Source: Glaciecola sp. (GTDB lineage: Bacteria > Pseudomonadota > Gammaproteobacteria > Enterobacterales > Alteromonadaceae). From it: DNA of 60,304 nt. Both the position numbers and the translations under genes were made by a program. Below are positions 40,227-50,091 of this stretch, one piece after another (the first letter of the stretch is position 1; each line of letters begins with the position of its first letter). The notes under the pieces were generated by a model. It had not been told where the DNA came from and did no database searches. It saw nothing but the letters and a program-made list of their open reading frames with translations. The DNA is taken from positions 1 through 60,304 of the forward strand of contig JAQWNF010000032.1 of assembly GCA_029246415.1 (NCBI GenBank), given 5' to 3'.

Positions 40227-40244
40227 AGTAAGAGATCTCTTACA
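40227..40244 (-). promoter_or_regulatory. GacA/UvrY binding box upstream of csrB
   Basis: The minus strand reads TGTAAGAGATCTCTTACT. The published GacA/UvrY consensus is TGTAAG-N6-CTTACA, so all fixed positions match except the last. It lies about 170-185 bp upstream of the estimated csrB 5' end, the distance typical of the upstream activating site of csrB/rsmZ-type genes. It is also 22 bp beyond the stop of the acetyltransferase gene. Confidence 0.8.
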
Positions 40245-40265
40245 AGCCTTGTAGGTTATCAATTA

Positions 40266-40913
40266 CTAACCCTGCTTCTTTTTGTACAGTATTTGACCTT
40301 TGATATTCACCGTCTCTAACTTTTCAATTAACTCAAAGCTGCAATCATCAAAGAAAGGTAGACATTTATTTAAGGTGACAAAAATACCTACGCCCTGAGA
40401 ATCTTCAACCGCATCAACTAACTCATTAACTGCTGCAAGTAAAATATGACCGATCCCTTGATTTTGCATATTTGGCTGAACACCTATAAATGCGATCATA
40501 TGACACTTTTGCGCAGGTAGATGCTCTCTGACCATTTTTTCTTTTTCGAGAAATTGTTGTGTTCCTACAAACCCTGCCGTTAGCAACATTTTTAAGCGCC
40601 AATGCCAATAGCGGCTATCACCGAATTCAGGTTCAGGATTAATTAAACAAGTCGCGGCGACTAATGAGCCATCTTTATAAACGCCTAAGAGAGGTTGCTT
40701 TGCCTCCCAATAAGTATTTAACTCTTCTCGAATTGCCCCGCGCAGACGAACGTCATACCCTTCATCTTCCCGTTTGAATATATGACAAAACAAGGGATCA
40801 TCAAAGTAGGCGTTATATAAAATGGAAGCTGCAACCTTGAGATCAGATGCTGATAAGTATTTGACCTCAAAGTCGAGTTGTTCTTGCGTGTATTCTACGG
40901 TAGATTCTTGCAT
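40266..40913 (-). CDS. GNAT family N-acetyltransferase
   Basis: The 215-residue product, from ATG 40913 with an AAGGAC ribosome site, has an acetyl-CoA-binding GNAT core. It contains SDLKVAASILYNAYFDDPLF, YKDGSLVAATCLI, IAFIGVQPNMQNQGIGHILL as the pyrophosphate-binding motif, and GIFVTLNKCLPFFDDCSFEL. The frame allows eight more residues upstream, less likely. The layout resembles GNAT proteins that acetylate small molecules or antibiotics, but the substrate cannot be told. Its 3' end faces the csrB upstream region. Confidence 0.85.
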   Translation of the reverse strand: MQESTVEYTQEQLDFEVKYLSASDLKVAASILYNAYFDDPLFCHIFKREDEGYDVRLRGAIREELNTYWEAKQPLLGVYKDGSLVAATCLINPEPEFGDSRYWHWRLKMLLTAGFVGTQQFLEKEKMVREHLPAQKCHMIAFIGVQPNMQNQGIGHILLAAVNELVDAVEDSQGVGIFVTLNKCLPFFDDCSFELIEKLETVNIKGQILYKKKQG

Positions 40914-40941
40914 ACTTAGTCCTTTTACTATTAACAAACAA

Positions 40942-40960
40942 TTTACATATCAAGTGTAAA
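40942..40960. promoter_or_regulatory. Inverted repeat upstream of the acetyltransferase gene
   Basis: TTTACA (40942-40947), seven bases, TGTAAA (40955-40960), about 30 bp before the chosen start. It is operator-like for a dimeric repressor and lies where a promoter would be. The cognate regulator is unknown. Confidence 0.4.
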
Positions 40961-41031
40961 CTATATACAACGTTTAGTAAGTAAAAAGATCACGGTAAAT
41001 TTACGGTAAATTATCGAAAAAAAATAAATAG

Positions 41032-41415
41032 CTATAAACTTTGGACAAAACTCATGCCCCAGCCTATTAGTTCACCATTACTAAATACCAACGGCGTGCA
41101 TTCGTCTTTCGTAGTGACGCCATCACTGTCTTGACGTTGTGTGCGATAATATAAGACTTGGTAATTACTCGCATTACCACTAATCACTTCATTAAAATCA
41201 GCAATACCCATTTTATTTGTGATATCTAAATAACTCGTACCAATAACCATGTTTTGAATGTGTGCACGGTTATTTTTTTCACGTGACTCCCAATTACTAT
41301 GCTGGCCGTCATTATTATTATAGTCATCATCGCCAATCGCGATAACACAACCACTCAATGAGACCATTAATAAAGAAGCGAGTGAAATAACTTGAATTTT
41401 TTTTCTGAAAGGCAT
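41032..41415 (-). CDS. DUF3192 family lipoprotein
   Basis: The 127-residue product has a lipoprotein signal peptide with lipobox LSGC near residue 22, a hydrophilic Asn/Asp-rich linker and a small C-terminal domain. This contains IGTSYLDITNKMGIADFNEV, YQVLYYRTQRQDSDGVTTKD and LVFSNGELIGWG, the pattern of DUF3192 and, more loosely, of SmpA/BamE-like folds. It is probably anchored in the outer membrane facing the periplasm. Function is unknown. An AAGGAAA ribosome site precedes the ATG. Confidence 0.82.
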   Translation of the reverse strand: MPFRKKIQVISLASLLMVSLSGCVIAIGDDDYNNNDGQHSNWESREKNNRAHIQNMVIGTSYLDITNKMGIADFNEVISGNASNYQVLYYRTQRQDSDGVTTKDECTPLVFSNGELIGWGMSFVQSL

Positions 41416-41601
41416 GTTGGTTTCCTTGTATATGTAACTGTTATATTTTTTGTAATACGGTTATTATTGGTATAACAAGTGCCGTGCCAATTTAACATTT
41501 TGCATAACTAATTGATTTTATTAAATAAAAAAAATATACATTTAACATTGGCATAGTAAGAAAACTCTATTTTTAGTCAAATTAACCAAATAATAGGCAT
41601 T

Positions 41602-41943
41602 ATGAAACATTCAACTCATCAACATATTTTACAGATTTGTGCTCAACTTGAGGCTAGCGCATTGCCGATTTCAGTTGGTTTAGTGAAAGCAAAATCAACC
41701 TCGACGTTACCTTTACCTGCCATCATTAAAAGTATTAATGCTTATAAAGGAGGAGAGCGTGCATCTGAACCAGCTAAGCACACGCTCAAGGAGCAAAGGA
41801 GCGCAACTGAAATATCCACAGTACCGACTGACTTGGATAGTCTGGTAAAGATGGTACTACAGCAACAGGAGAACATTACAGAACTACAGGAGCAAGTCAT
41901 ACAATTACAGAAGGCGCTACAAAACGCCTCAAAAACTAACTAA
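41602..41943 (+). CDS. Small hypothetical protein with HTH-like N-terminus and coiled-coil tail
   Basis: The 113-residue product begins with a short helical domain (HILQICAQLEASALPISVGL, then VKAKSTSTLPLPAIIKSINA) resembling the N-terminal DNA-binding part of KfrA-like proteins. A polar linker follows, and the last 40 residues are a coiled coil (MVLQQQENITELQEQVIQLQ). A DNA-binding role is an inference from this layout only. It is convergent with syd, overlapping it by 8 bp. Confidence 0.65.
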   Translation: MKHSTHQHILQICAQLEASALPISVGLVKAKSTSTLPLPAIIKSINAYKGGERASEPAKHTLKEQRSATEISTVPTDLDSLVKMVLQQQENITELQEQVIQLQKALQNASKTN

Positions 41944-42478
41944 TACTCTCAAGGCATAAGGTGATGAACTGATCCATATCCGAGGCAATCACTTCTTGCG
42001 GAGGTTTACCAACAGGCTCTAATACCACTTCTCCAGTACTTAATAACACACTAATTAAATAGTCATCATTAGACGGTAATCCGATGAATAACGTATCAGC
42101 TTGTTTTAAACGACGCTTCATCAAAACATGAGCGATTAAATTTTCTTGCCATCGAGCAAAATCATCAGCATTCCAAGCTTGCAACAGCGAAATCTCCCCT
42201 TGAGGTAATGTAACCGTTAAATGATCAGCGTAAAAAGCAGTATAAAATTCGTTGAGTGACGTCCCAAGCTTAATACCTAAGGCATCGGTAAACTCAGTCA
42301 TCGTATTGAGTGGTCGCGCAACTGGATGCCATGCAGTGGTATCTCCATCATTCAAGACAGTGTCATCCTCGCAAAGACATGTTGAAGGCCAATCAGGATC
42401 GTACTGTGTGCTTAACTTGACAGATTGAGCATAGCGCTCTACAAATTTTTGCCAATGAGATTGCATATAGTTCAACAC
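41936..42478 (-). CDS. syd: SecY-interacting protein Syd
   Basis: The 180-residue cytosolic protein binds SecY and is thought to monitor assembly of the SecYEG translocon. Landmarks are WQKFVERYAQSVKLSTQYDP, WHPVARP, ALGIKLGTSLNEFYTAFYAD and the closing VLEPVGKPPQEVIASDMDQF. The neighbourhood truC-csrB-syd-queF is the same as in E. coli. It is divergent from queF with a 50-bp gap. Confidence 0.93.
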   Translation of the reverse strand: MLNYMQSHWQKFVERYAQSVKLSTQYDPDWPSTCLCEDDTVLNDGDTTAWHPVARPLNTMTEFTDALGIKLGTSLNEFYTAFYADHLTVTLPQGEISLLQAWNADDFARWQENLIAHVLMKRRLKQADTLFIGLPSNDDYLISVLLSTGEVVLEPVGKPPQEVIASDMDQFITLCLESIS

Positions 42479-42530
42479 CTTGTAGTTCTTTTGGGTAGAA
42501 TAAGCACATGTTTACTTATCCTGTTTATTC

Positions 42531-43373
42531 ATGAGCCAAGATTACCATAATAAAGTTGAATTAGCCGAATTAGCCTTAGGAAAAACTGTTACTTATTCAG
42601 ACCAGTATAACCCTAAACTACTCCAGCCAGTCCCACGAACTTTAAATCGAGATATGATCGGTTTAAGTGAAGTATTACCGTTTACGGGTAATGATATTTG
42701 GAACGGTTATGAATTATCCTGGCTAAACGCCAATGGTATGCCTCAAGTCGCTATTTTGCGCTGCTATGTGCCGTATGACTCCGTCAATATTGTCGAATCA
42801 AAATCATTTAAGCTGTATCTGAATAGTTTTAATAACACGCGGTTTGATTCACTGCAGGCGGTACAAAGTAGACTGTCACAAGATTTGAGTGAGTGTGCCC
42901 AAGGCACAGTGGATGTAGAAATTATTCCTCGGCAACAATTTGCGACTCAAACATTGCATGTATCCCAAGCGCAATCTCTAGATGAACAGGATTTAGTTTT
43001 TGCCGATTTTCAGGTAGATCCGACCATTTTAACGTCGGACCCAACTCAAACGACTAGTGAATTTATCTACTCAGATTTGCTCAAATCTAACTGTTTGATC
43101 ACTAACCAACCGGATTGGGCGAGTATTTATATTAAATACCAAGGCCCACAAATCGATCATGAAGCATTACTACGCTACATTATTTCCTTTCGTAATCATA
43201 ATGAATTTCATGAACAATGTGTCGAACGCATCTTTTGTGATTTATTAGCGCATTGCCAATGCGAAAAACTAACCGTACTGGCCCGCTATACTCGTAGAGG
43301 CGGTTTGGACATCAATCCATTTAGAAGTAATTTTGAAGCGCCTTATCCAGATTTACGCTTGATCCGCCAATAG
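42531..43373 (+). CDS. queF: 7-cyano-7-deazaguanine reductase QueF
   Basis: The 280-residue enzyme reduces preQ0 to preQ1 with NADPH in queuosine synthesis. This is the long, two-domain (YqcD-type) form: the N-terminal half has LQPVPRTLNR and ESKSFKLYLNSFNNTRF; the C-terminal half has the active-site Cys at about residue 188 in SNCLITNQPDWASIYIKY and FHEQCVERIFCDLL. GGLDINPFRSNF near the end is also typical. Confidence 0.96.
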   Translation: MSQDYHNKVELAELALGKTVTYSDQYNPKLLQPVPRTLNRDMIGLSEVLPFTGNDIWNGYELSWLNANGMPQVAILRCYVPYDSVNIVESKSFKLYLNSFNNTRFDSLQAVQSRLSQDLSECAQGTVDVEIIPRQQFATQTLHVSQAQSLDEQDLVFADFQVDPTILTSDPTQTTSEFIYSDLLKSNCLITNQPDWASIYIKYQGPQIDHEALLRYIISFRNHNEFHEQCVERIFCDLLAHCQCEKLTVLARYTRRGGLDINPFRSNFEAPYPDLRLIRQ

Positions 43374-43460
43374 CACGGAATACGCTTTTATCTGTGATTT
43401 AGGCTCAGTATTATCCTATCAGCGCCGATATAAACAAGACTATAGTTATGGATTGATATT

Positions 43461-44573
43461 ATGTCAGTTAGCAATGGAATTGCACCAACAGCAAAGACGA
43501 GTTCACAATCAACAGTGATAACCTCTGATGATTTTAATCATATTTTGATTGAAACGCTGATTCATGTATGTCAGTTATCGCAGTGCACATCGTCGATAGC
43601 CAATGATCTGTTTGCCCAAATCTTACAGCTTGGTTACGCAAATCCGAACCAAGTTATCTTCAAGTTAAAATTAAAAAAAATCTTAGCGCAGTTAAAAACC
43701 CAGTGCCGAACTAATCAGTTTGACGAACAAACCCAAGTGGAATACCTAGACTCAATGCATGGTCGTATTGCCGAATTTGAATCTGAGTTCACCTATGCCA
43801 ATGAACTAACCCAGCAAAGCTCCCAACATCGATCAGAGTTTTCACAACAATTATCCAGCTCTATTACCGAAATCAGCGACGATGTTGCAGAAGCTGAAAG
43901 CTTAGTTGATATCAAATCTCAAGTAAGTGCCTACCTAGAGCAAATCAAAGTAGATGTTAAAAATCAATCTGATAAAGAAGCCTTAGCTTCAAGTCAATTG
44001 GCTGGGCTATTAGCGACAATGCAGTCTCAACTCACAAATTTACAACAACAGACATTGGCGTATTCGGCTGCATTAAAACAAAAAGATAAATTAGCACAAA
44101 CTGATTCATTAACAGGCCTACCTAATCGTCAAGGTTGTGATTATGCGTTACGAAAAATCCAACAAACCCAGCCACAACCAGTTTGTATCGGCATTTTAGA
44201 CATAGATCATTTTAAGAAAATAAATGATAACTTTGGACATATCGCTGGAGATAAAGTATTGCAACTCGTTGCACGCTTTATCCAAAATAACATGGATGAT
44301 AATTTTTTCATTGGGCGATGGGGTGGAGAAGAGTTTTTATTAATCATTCAGCACCAAACGGTAGAGGTAGCCTACACAAATTTAGCTAAACTATTGGTGA
44401 AAATATCCAAATTACCCATTCAATATAAAGAACAAAATATTCCCCTCACCGCCTCAATAGGCGTCACTGAACTACCTCTTGATACAGATGTAACGGATGC
44501 ATTTGATAAAGCCGATGTCGCGTTATACTATGCTAAACAACACGGACGCAATCAAGTACAGATCGGTAAATAA
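43461..44573 (+). CDS. GGDEF-domain diguanylate cyclase
   Basis: The 370-residue cytoplasmic product has a helical N-terminus (about 25-100), a coiled coil (about 100-210) and a C-terminal GGDEF domain from about 212. This starts TDSLTGLPNRQG, continues with GILDIDHFKKINDNFGHIAG and has the active motif GRWGGEEFLLI. It should make cyclic di-GMP from GTP. The RxxD inhibitory site usually five residues before GGEEF is absent, so product inhibition through that site is unlikely. No membrane segment or known sensor domain is visible. ppnN follows by about 20 bp and may be co-transcribed. Confidence 0.9.
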   Translation: MSVSNGIAPTAKTSSQSTVITSDDFNHILIETLIHVCQLSQCTSSIANDLFAQILQLGYANPNQVIFKLKLKKILAQLKTQCRTNQFDEQTQVEYLDSMHGRIAEFESEFTYANELTQQSSQHRSEFSQQLSSSITEISDDVAEAESLVDIKSQVSAYLEQIKVDVKNQSDKEALASSQLAGLLATMQSQLTNLQQQTLAYSAALKQKDKLAQTDSLTGLPNRQGCDYALRKIQQTQPQPVCIGILDIDHFKKINDNFGHIAGDKVLQLVARFIQNNMDDNFFIGRWGGEEFLLIIQHQTVEVAYTNLAKLLVKISKLPIQYKEQNIPLTASIGVTELPLDTDVTDAFDKADVALYYAKQHGRNQVQIGK

Positions 44574-44595
44574 GTAAAAGGGAAATAGGCACACA

Positions 44596-45966
44596 ATGAC
44601 AAATACTCGCACCATTCAATTAAACCCAGTTGGCTGGATGAGCCAACTTTCTCAAGCTGAAATAGAATTACTCGCACAACATAATGAATCTGAACGTTAT
44701 CAATTATTTCGTGTTTGTTGTTTGGCAGTCCTTAATAGCGGTGTCGACCAAGATGATATGTATGCGTTATTAAATGCCAACAAAGAATTTGATGTACGTC
44801 TAATCAGACGTGAACGCGGTGTCAAAATTGAACTGATTAATCCACCGAGCCATGCATTTGTTGAAGGTAAATTAATCAAAGGTGTGCACGAGCATTTGTT
44901 CTCTGTTTTGCGTGATTTGTTATATATGGAAAACAAATATTTGTTGAGCTCCGAAGAATGCTTCGCCGAAGGTGGAGTATGCACAGATATGGTGTTCGAT
45001 ATGTTACGCCACGCCAATAGCTTAACCACTAATGAACAGCTCAATACCGTAGTGTGTTGGGGGGGACATTCGATACGTGAACACGAATATAAATACACTA
45101 AAGAAGTCGGTTACCAACTGGGTTTGCGCGAATTTAATATTTGTACAGGCTGTGGCCCTGGGGCGATGAAAGGCCCAATGAAAGGTGCTGCGATTGGGCA
45201 TGCAAAGCAAAGAGTTAAAACTGGGCGCTACATCGGAATTACCGAACCCAGTATTATTGCAGCTGAGCCACCTAATGCTATCGTGAACGAATTAATTATC
45301 ATGCCGGATATTGAAAAACGACTCGAAGCGTTTGTGCGTTTTGGTCATGCAATTGTTATTTTTCCTGGTGGTGTGGGTACAGCCGAAGAGCTCTTATATT
45401 TGCTTGGGATCATGTTACATGATAGCAACTTGCAGCAGCACATCCCTATCGTTTTAACAGGTCCGGCAGAAAGTGCTGAATACTTTAGCGTGATTGATGA
45501 TTTTATCGGTCAAACTCTAGGTGCCAAGGCCCAAGATTTATATACTATTATTGTGGATGATGCCCCCGCTGTGGGTAGCTACCTGTATCAGCAAAAAGCG
45601 AAAGTCGGTGCGTATCGCAAAGCAATTGGGGATTCTTATGGGTTTAATTGGGCATTAAAAATCGACTCTGAATTTCAACATCCGTTTGTACCCAATCATG
45701 CAACAATGTCCGAGCTTTCATTATCATTTGAGCAACCAGCACATCAACTAGCAGCTAACTTACGTCGTGCATTTTCAGGTATTGTTGCGGGGAACATCAA
45801 AGCGCAAAGTGTTGCTGATATTCAAGCAAAAGGTCCTTATATTTTACACGGAGATGAACGCTTAGCACCGCTTTTAGATACCTTACTCACGTCATTTGTT
45901 GAGCAAGGGAGAATGAAGCTTCCCGGATCTGTTTACACCCCCTGTTTTCAAGTCACTGCGACATAA
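44596..45966 (+). CDS. ppnN: Nucleotide 5'-monophosphate nucleosidase PpnN (YgdH)
   Basis: The 456-residue product hydrolyses purine and pyrimidine nucleoside monophosphates to base and ribose 5-phosphate, and in E. coli is activated by (p)ppGpp. The LOG-type core carries VCWGGHSIREHEY, TGCGPGAMKGPMKGAAIGHA and the phosphate-binding IFPGGVGTAEELLYLLGIML. The N-terminal domain (RTIQLNPVGWMSQLSQAEIE) and the C-terminal extension match YgdH. The gene is near queF and syd as in enteric bacteria. Confidence 0.93.
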   Translation: MTNTRTIQLNPVGWMSQLSQAEIELLAQHNESERYQLFRVCCLAVLNSGVDQDDMYALLNANKEFDVRLIRRERGVKIELINPPSHAFVEGKLIKGVHEHLFSVLRDLLYMENKYLLSSEECFAEGGVCTDMVFDMLRHANSLTTNEQLNTVVCWGGHSIREHEYKYTKEVGYQLGLREFNICTGCGPGAMKGPMKGAAIGHAKQRVKTGRYIGITEPSIIAAEPPNAIVNELIIMPDIEKRLEAFVRFGHAIVIFPGGVGTAEELLYLLGIMLHDSNLQQHIPIVLTGPAESAEYFSVIDDFIGQTLGAKAQDLYTIIVDDAPAVGSYLYQQKAKVGAYRKAIGDSYGFNWALKIDSEFQHPFVPNHATMSELSLSFEQPAHQLAANLRRAFSGIVAGNIKAQSVADIQAKGPYILHGDERLAPLLDTLLTSFVEQGRMKLPGSVYTPCFQVTAT

Positions 45967-46110
45967 TGAGTATATCCTAAGTGAATAGCCTATATGCTAT
46001 AAACCTCTAGAGAAACCCTAATAGATGCGTTACCATAACAATGTCTTAACATATATATAAGTATTGCCTCTGATGGCAGTACTTTCCTCTCCAATTTAAG
46101 GAATTTCTGC

Positions 46111-47118
46111 ATGACTCAACAACATATTACTGTTATTCGTGGTGATGGTATTGGTCCAGATATTATCGATTCAGCCATTCAAATTCTAGATAAAGTCGGC
46201 TGTAATTTCGCTTATGATTATGCCGATGCAGGCTTGATGGCATTAGAAAATCACGGTGAATTGTTACCTGAAGAAACGCTAGAATTAATCAAAAAAAATC
46301 GCGTAGCATTAAAAGGCCCATTGACGACTCCAGTAGGCGAAGGTTTCACATCAATCAATGTAAGCTTGCGTAAACAATTTAAATTGTATGCCAACGTCCG
46401 TCCGGTGTTGTCTTTTAAAGGCACTAAAGCACGCTACGAAGATATTGATATCATCACGGTACGTGAAAACACACAAGGTATGTACTCAGGCCTAGGACAA
46501 ATCGTTTCCGCTGATGGCGAAGAAGCTGAAGCAAAAAGTATGATCACACGTGAAGGCGCAGAAAAAATCGTAGTATTCGCGTATGAATTGGCTCGCCGTG
46601 AAGGTCGTAAAAAAGTGACTGCGGTGCATAAAGCAAATATATTAAAGTCTACATCAGGTCTGTTTTTGAAGGTTGCACGTGAAGTTGCGGAACGTTATCC
46701 TGATATCGAATCGACAGAGATGATTGTCGATAACGCGTGCATGCAATTAGTCATGAATCCGCATCAGTTTGATGTGATTGTCACCACGAACTTATTTGGT
46801 GATATTTTATCTGATTTATGTGCTGGTTTAGTCGGTGGTCTGGGAATGGCTCCGGGCGCTAACATTGGTGGTGATTGTGCTATTTTTGAAGCTGTTCATG
46901 GTTCAGCACCGGACATTGCCGGCATGAACTTGGCTAACCCAACGTCTGTTATTTTAGCTTCAATCCAAATGCTGGAATATTTAGAAATGGGGGATAAAGC
47001 AGAGCGAATTCGCGCAGCTCTTAAAGACGTAATTGAAACCGGTGATCGCACGACCAAAGATCTAGGTGGCACACACGGTACGACAGAGTTTACTCAAGCG
47101 GTACTTGAGCGTCTATAA
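46111..47118 (+). CDS. NAD-dependent isocitrate dehydrogenase
   Basis: The 335-residue product belongs to the isocitrate/isopropylmalate dehydrogenase family. Motifs are [19 protein letters not shown], the substrate loop [30 protein letters not shown], and [20 protein letters not shown] with metal-binding Asp residues. The short length and the SxNxxLR loop without a leuB-type context suggest the NAD-linked IDH found in marine gammaproteobacteria rather than LeuB or homoisocitrate dehydrogenase. No leu genes lie nearby. It is flanked by intergenic gaps and appears monocistronic. Confidence 0.85.
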   Translation: MTQQHITVIRGDGIGPDIIDSAIQILDKVGCNFAYDYADAGLMALENHGELLPEETLELIKKNRVALKGPLTTPVGEGFTSINVSLRKQFKLYANVRPVLSFKGTKARYEDIDIITVRENTQGMYSGLGQIVSADGEEAEAKSMITREGAEKIVVFAYELARREGRKKVTAVHKANILKSTSGLFLKVAREVAERYPDIESTEMIVDNACMQLVMNPHQFDVIVTTNLFGDILSDLCAGLVGGLGMAPGANIGGDCAIFEAVHGSAPDIAGMNLANPTSVILASIQMLEYLEMGDKAERIRAALKDVIETGDRTTKDLGGTHGTTEFTQAVLERL

Positions 47119-47140
47119 CACTCACCGTCCATAAATCTCC

Positions 47141-47190
47141 AAACCAGTTTTTGAACAGTCACATGCAACTGCTTCATTAGCTGGTTTTTT
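47141..47190 (+). terminator. Possible terminator after isocitrate dehydrogenase
   Basis: AAACCAG (47141-47147) pairs with CTGGTTT (47181-47187), followed by more T residues. The loop is over 30 bases long, so the structure is less certain than the others. Confidence 0.4.
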
Positions 47191-47353
47191 TATGCCTGAC
47201 GCCCATCTATTTTGTCCATTAGCTTCTTATACCCCTGCACTATAGATCGTTTTTAGCAGATTTGAGTCAAACCTATACCACGCTATTTTTGTGTTTTTTT
47301 ATACTGTTAAGTGCATGGCAATATAGCCATCTAAATTTATAGGAGAACCATCA

Positions 47354-47746
47354 ATGCAACATTTTAATCATAAGATACAACTATTACTGTGTGGAATTAC
47401 GTTACTCATCGCATGCGCGGGATTTGCCCACGCTGATGAAACCATGACAAATGGCACAGTAACGACTCAACCTAGCAACTTACCAGAACAAACGACTGAC
47501 AACATACCGGTGTGGGATCTTAATACAGCCAATGCCTTAGAGCTGTCTTCAATCAAAGGAATTGGTTTTAAAAAAGCCCAAGCAATTGTGACTTACCGTG
47601 AAACTTATGGTGATTTTACCAATATTGAACAAATTACATTGGTAAAAGGCATCGGTAAAAAAATGCTCGCCCGCATGCAATCGAGTATTACTGTCAATAC
47701 CAAACCAGAGCGTAGCGAAAAATCATCGCTACAAGGGAAACCTTAA
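47354..47746 (+). CDS. ComEA-like helix-hairpin-helix DNA-binding protein
   Basis: The 130-residue product has a signal peptide (residues about 1-27, LLLCGITLLIACAGFAHA), a short linker and two helix-hairpin-helix units: DLNTANALELSSIKGIGFKK and FTNIEQITLVKGIGKKMLAR. Such exported proteins resemble ComEA, which binds incoming DNA in the periplasm during transformation. The link to competence here is by family only; no other com gene is present. Confidence 0.85.
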   Translation: MQHFNHKIQLLLCGITLLIACAGFAHADETMTNGTVTTQPSNLPEQTTDNIPVWDLNTANALELSSIKGIGFKKAQAIVTYRETYGDFTNIEQITLVKGIGKKMLARMQSSITVNTKPERSEKSSLQGKP

Positions 47747-47767
47747 ATCTGCACAATTCGGCACAAT

Positions 47768-47803
47768 AAAAAAGGCTTAGTTTTTTCTCAACTAAGCCTT
47801 TTG
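47768..47803. terminator. Bidirectional terminator between comEA-like gene and galU
   Basis: AAGGCTTAGT (47772-47781) and ACTAAGCCTT (47791-47800) form a perfect 10-pair stem flanked by A and T runs. It serves both converging genes. Confidence 0.88.
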
Positions 47804-47851
47804 TTATTATTCACATTCGGGCTCGCTCAAAGAGCGGGCAAAAATAGCAAC

Positions 47852-48745
47852 TTAGCCATTCATCGAAGCAAGAAACTCTTTAAATTCTTCACCTAACTCA
47901 GGATGACGTAAAGCAAACTCAACATTTGCTTTCATATATCCAAGTTTAGAGCCACAGTCATGGCTTTTACCTTTCATGTAGTAAGCATCAACTTGTTCAA
48001 TATTCATCAAGGATGAAATCGCATCCGTTAACTGAATTTCGCCACCTGCGCCTGGAGGAGTAAACTCTAGTAACTCCCAAATACGCTCTGATAAAACATA
48101 ACGACCAACCACTGCTAGGTTTGATGGTGCATCTTCTACGTCTGGTTTCTCAACCATCCCATGAATTTTGGCTGATTCACCTTGGTCGATTTTAACGCCA
48201 TCTAAATCCACCACACCAAATTTACTCACGTCTTCTTCTGGGACTTGTTCAACCAATACCTGTGATACACGAGAAGTATTAAATTTTGAGACCATCTCTG
48301 CTAAGTTGTCTTTTTTCAAGTTACTCGCAGCGTCATCCATAATGACATCCGGTAATACCACCGCAAATGGCGCATCACCGACAACAGGATGGGCACACAT
48401 AATTGCATGACCTAAGCCATTCGCCACGCCTTGGCGTACCTGCATAATCGTTACACCTTTAGGCACAATCGATTGGACTTCTTCGAGTAACTGACGCTTA
48501 ACTCGTTTTTCTAAGGTTGATTCTAATTCGTACGATGTATCAAAATGGTTTTCAATACTGTTTTTAGACGCATGCGTCACTAATACGATTTCTTTGATAC
48601 CTGCAGCAACACATTCGTTTACTACGTATTGAATGAGTGGCTTATCTACCACTGGTAACATCTCTTTAGGTATAGCTTTAGTTGCTGGCAACATTCTCGT
48701 GCCTAGACCCGCAACTGGGATCACTGCTTTTGTAACTTGGCTCAT
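47852..48745 (-). CDS. galU: UTP-glucose-1-phosphate uridylyltransferase GalU
   Basis: The 297-residue enzyme makes UDP-glucose. The nucleotide-binding start is [20 protein letters not shown], followed by [39 protein letters not shown] and [20 protein letters not shown]. It overlaps ugd by 4 bp, so UDP-glucose production and oxidation to UDP-glucuronate are encoded together. Confidence 0.96.
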   Translation of the reverse strand: MSQVTKAVIPVAGLGTRMLPATKAIPKEMLPVVDKPLIQYVVNECVAAGIKEIVLVTHASKNSIENHFDTSYELESTLEKRVKRQLLEEVQSIVPKGVTIMQVRQGVANGLGHAIMCAHPVVGDAPFAVVLPDVIMDDAASNLKKDNLAEMVSKFNTSRVSQVLVEQVPEEDVSKFGVVDLDGVKIDQGESAKIHGMVEKPDVEDAPSNLAVVGRYVLSERIWELLEFTPPGAGGEIQLTDAISSLMNIEQVDAYYMKGKSHDCGSKLGYMKANVEFALRHPELGEEFKEFLASMNG

Positions 48746-50091
48746 TGGTGCTTACCCTTAATTGATAATCCACGACCTATACCGTAATACGCTAAGCCAT
48801 ACTCAGCGACTATGTTAGGTTCAAATAAGTTTCTTCCGTCAAATACTACTTTATCTTTTAAGATTGTTGCTAAAGCCGTAAAGTCTGGTGCTCTAAATGC
48901 TTGCCATTCTGTACAGATGGCTAACACGTCTGCGCCATTCAATGCTGCATCTTTCGTGCCCATTAGGCGTAAATCGTCTCGATGCCCATAAATACGCTGT
49001 GTTTCTTCCATCGCTTCGGGATCAAATGCTTGAACCGTTGCCCCTTGCTCCCATAATAATTCTAATAATACACGCGCAGAAGCTTCACGCATGTCATCAG
49101 TATTGGGCTTGAAAGACAAGCCCCATAATGCCACAACTTTACCCGATAAGTCACCGTTAAAATGGCGCATCATATAATCAAATAGTTTATGTTTTTGAGT
49201 ATTGTTGACCGCTTCAACTGCTTGCAATACTTTAGCGTCATAGCCAATATGAGTTGCACTACGAATAAGCGCTTGCACATCTTTGGGGAAACATGAGCCG
49301 CCATAGCCACAGCCAGGGTAAATGAATTGATAGCCAATGCGTGGATCAGAACCAATACCTTTACGTACGTTTTCAATATCCGCCCCAAACTCTTCGGCTA
49401 GATTAGCCATTTCGTTCATAAAGCTAATTTTAGTTGCTAGCATACAATTCGCTGCATATTTAGTCAGCTCCGCACTGCGTATGTCCATTTTGATGACACG
49501 GTCGTTGTTGCGGTTAAATGGGTAATACAGTTCACGTAAACGTTTTTCGGCAAATTCAGAGTCTGTACCTAAAATGATGCGGTCTGGACGCATACAATCA
49601 TGAACCGCTGCACCTTCTTTTAAAAATTCTGGATTAGAAACTACATCAAAGGCGACTTGCTTGTTGAGATCTCGCAAGCAAGTATTAACTTGTTCAATGA
49701 CTTTATCCGCAGTTCCGACAGGTACTGTTGATTTATTTACAATAATCGTGCGCGATTGCATATGTGTCGCAATTGTTTCGGCTACTTTTAATACATATTT
49801 TAGATCCGCCGAACCATCTTCATCTGGAGGGGTGCCGACCGCAATAAACACGACATCGGCATGCTCAACACCGGCATTGGCATCAGTGGTAAAGTGCAAA
49901 CGTTTGGCTTCATAATTAGCGGTTACTAATGGTGTTAAACCTGGTTCAAAAATTGGTATCTGTCCATTTTTTAGGTTTTCTACTTTTTGTTCATCGATAT
50001 CGATACACACAACATCATGGCCCACATCAGCTAAAACAGCAGCTTGAACTAAACCAACATAACCAATTCCAAATACAGTAACTTTCATCAA
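48742..50091 (-). CDS. ugd: UDP-glucose 6-dehydrogenase
   Basis: The 449-residue enzyme oxidises UDP-glucose to UDP-glucuronate with NAD+. The Rossmann start is [20 protein letters not shown], then [19 protein letters not shown], and the catalytic Cys lies in [18 protein letters not shown]. The C-terminal domain has [17 protein letters not shown]. The start could be ATG 50091 or the next Met codon. The pair galU-ugd feeds polysaccharide or LPS sugars. Confidence 0.95.
   Translation of the reverse strand: MMKVTVFGIGYVGLVQAAVLADVGHDVVCIDIDEQKVENLKNGQIPIFEPGLTPLVTANYEAKRLHFTTDANAGVEHADVVFIAVGTPPDEDGSADLKYVLKVAETIATHMQSRTIIVNKSTVPVGTADKVIEQVNTCLRDLNKQVAFDVVSNPEFLKEGAAVHDCMRPDRIILGTDSEFAEKRLRELYYPFNRNNDRVIKMDIRSAELTKYAANCMLATKISFMNEMANLAEEFGADIENVRKGIGSDPRIGYQFIYPGCGYGGSCFPKDVQALIRSATHIGYDAKVLQAVEAVNNTQKHKLFDYMMRHFNGDLSGKVVALWGLSFKPNTDDMREASARVLLELLWEQGATVQAFDPEAMEETQRIYGHRDDLRLMGTKDAALNGADVLAICTEWQAFRAPDFTALATILKDKVVFDGRNLFEPNIVAEYGLAYYGIGRGLSIKGKHQ

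Noticed and set aside
43396-43431. Possible sigma-28 promoter (GCCGATAT) before the GGDEF gene
   Set aside because: The -10 half is good, but no acceptable TAAAG-like -35 lies 11 bp upstream. Kept only as something to include in a genome-wide scan.
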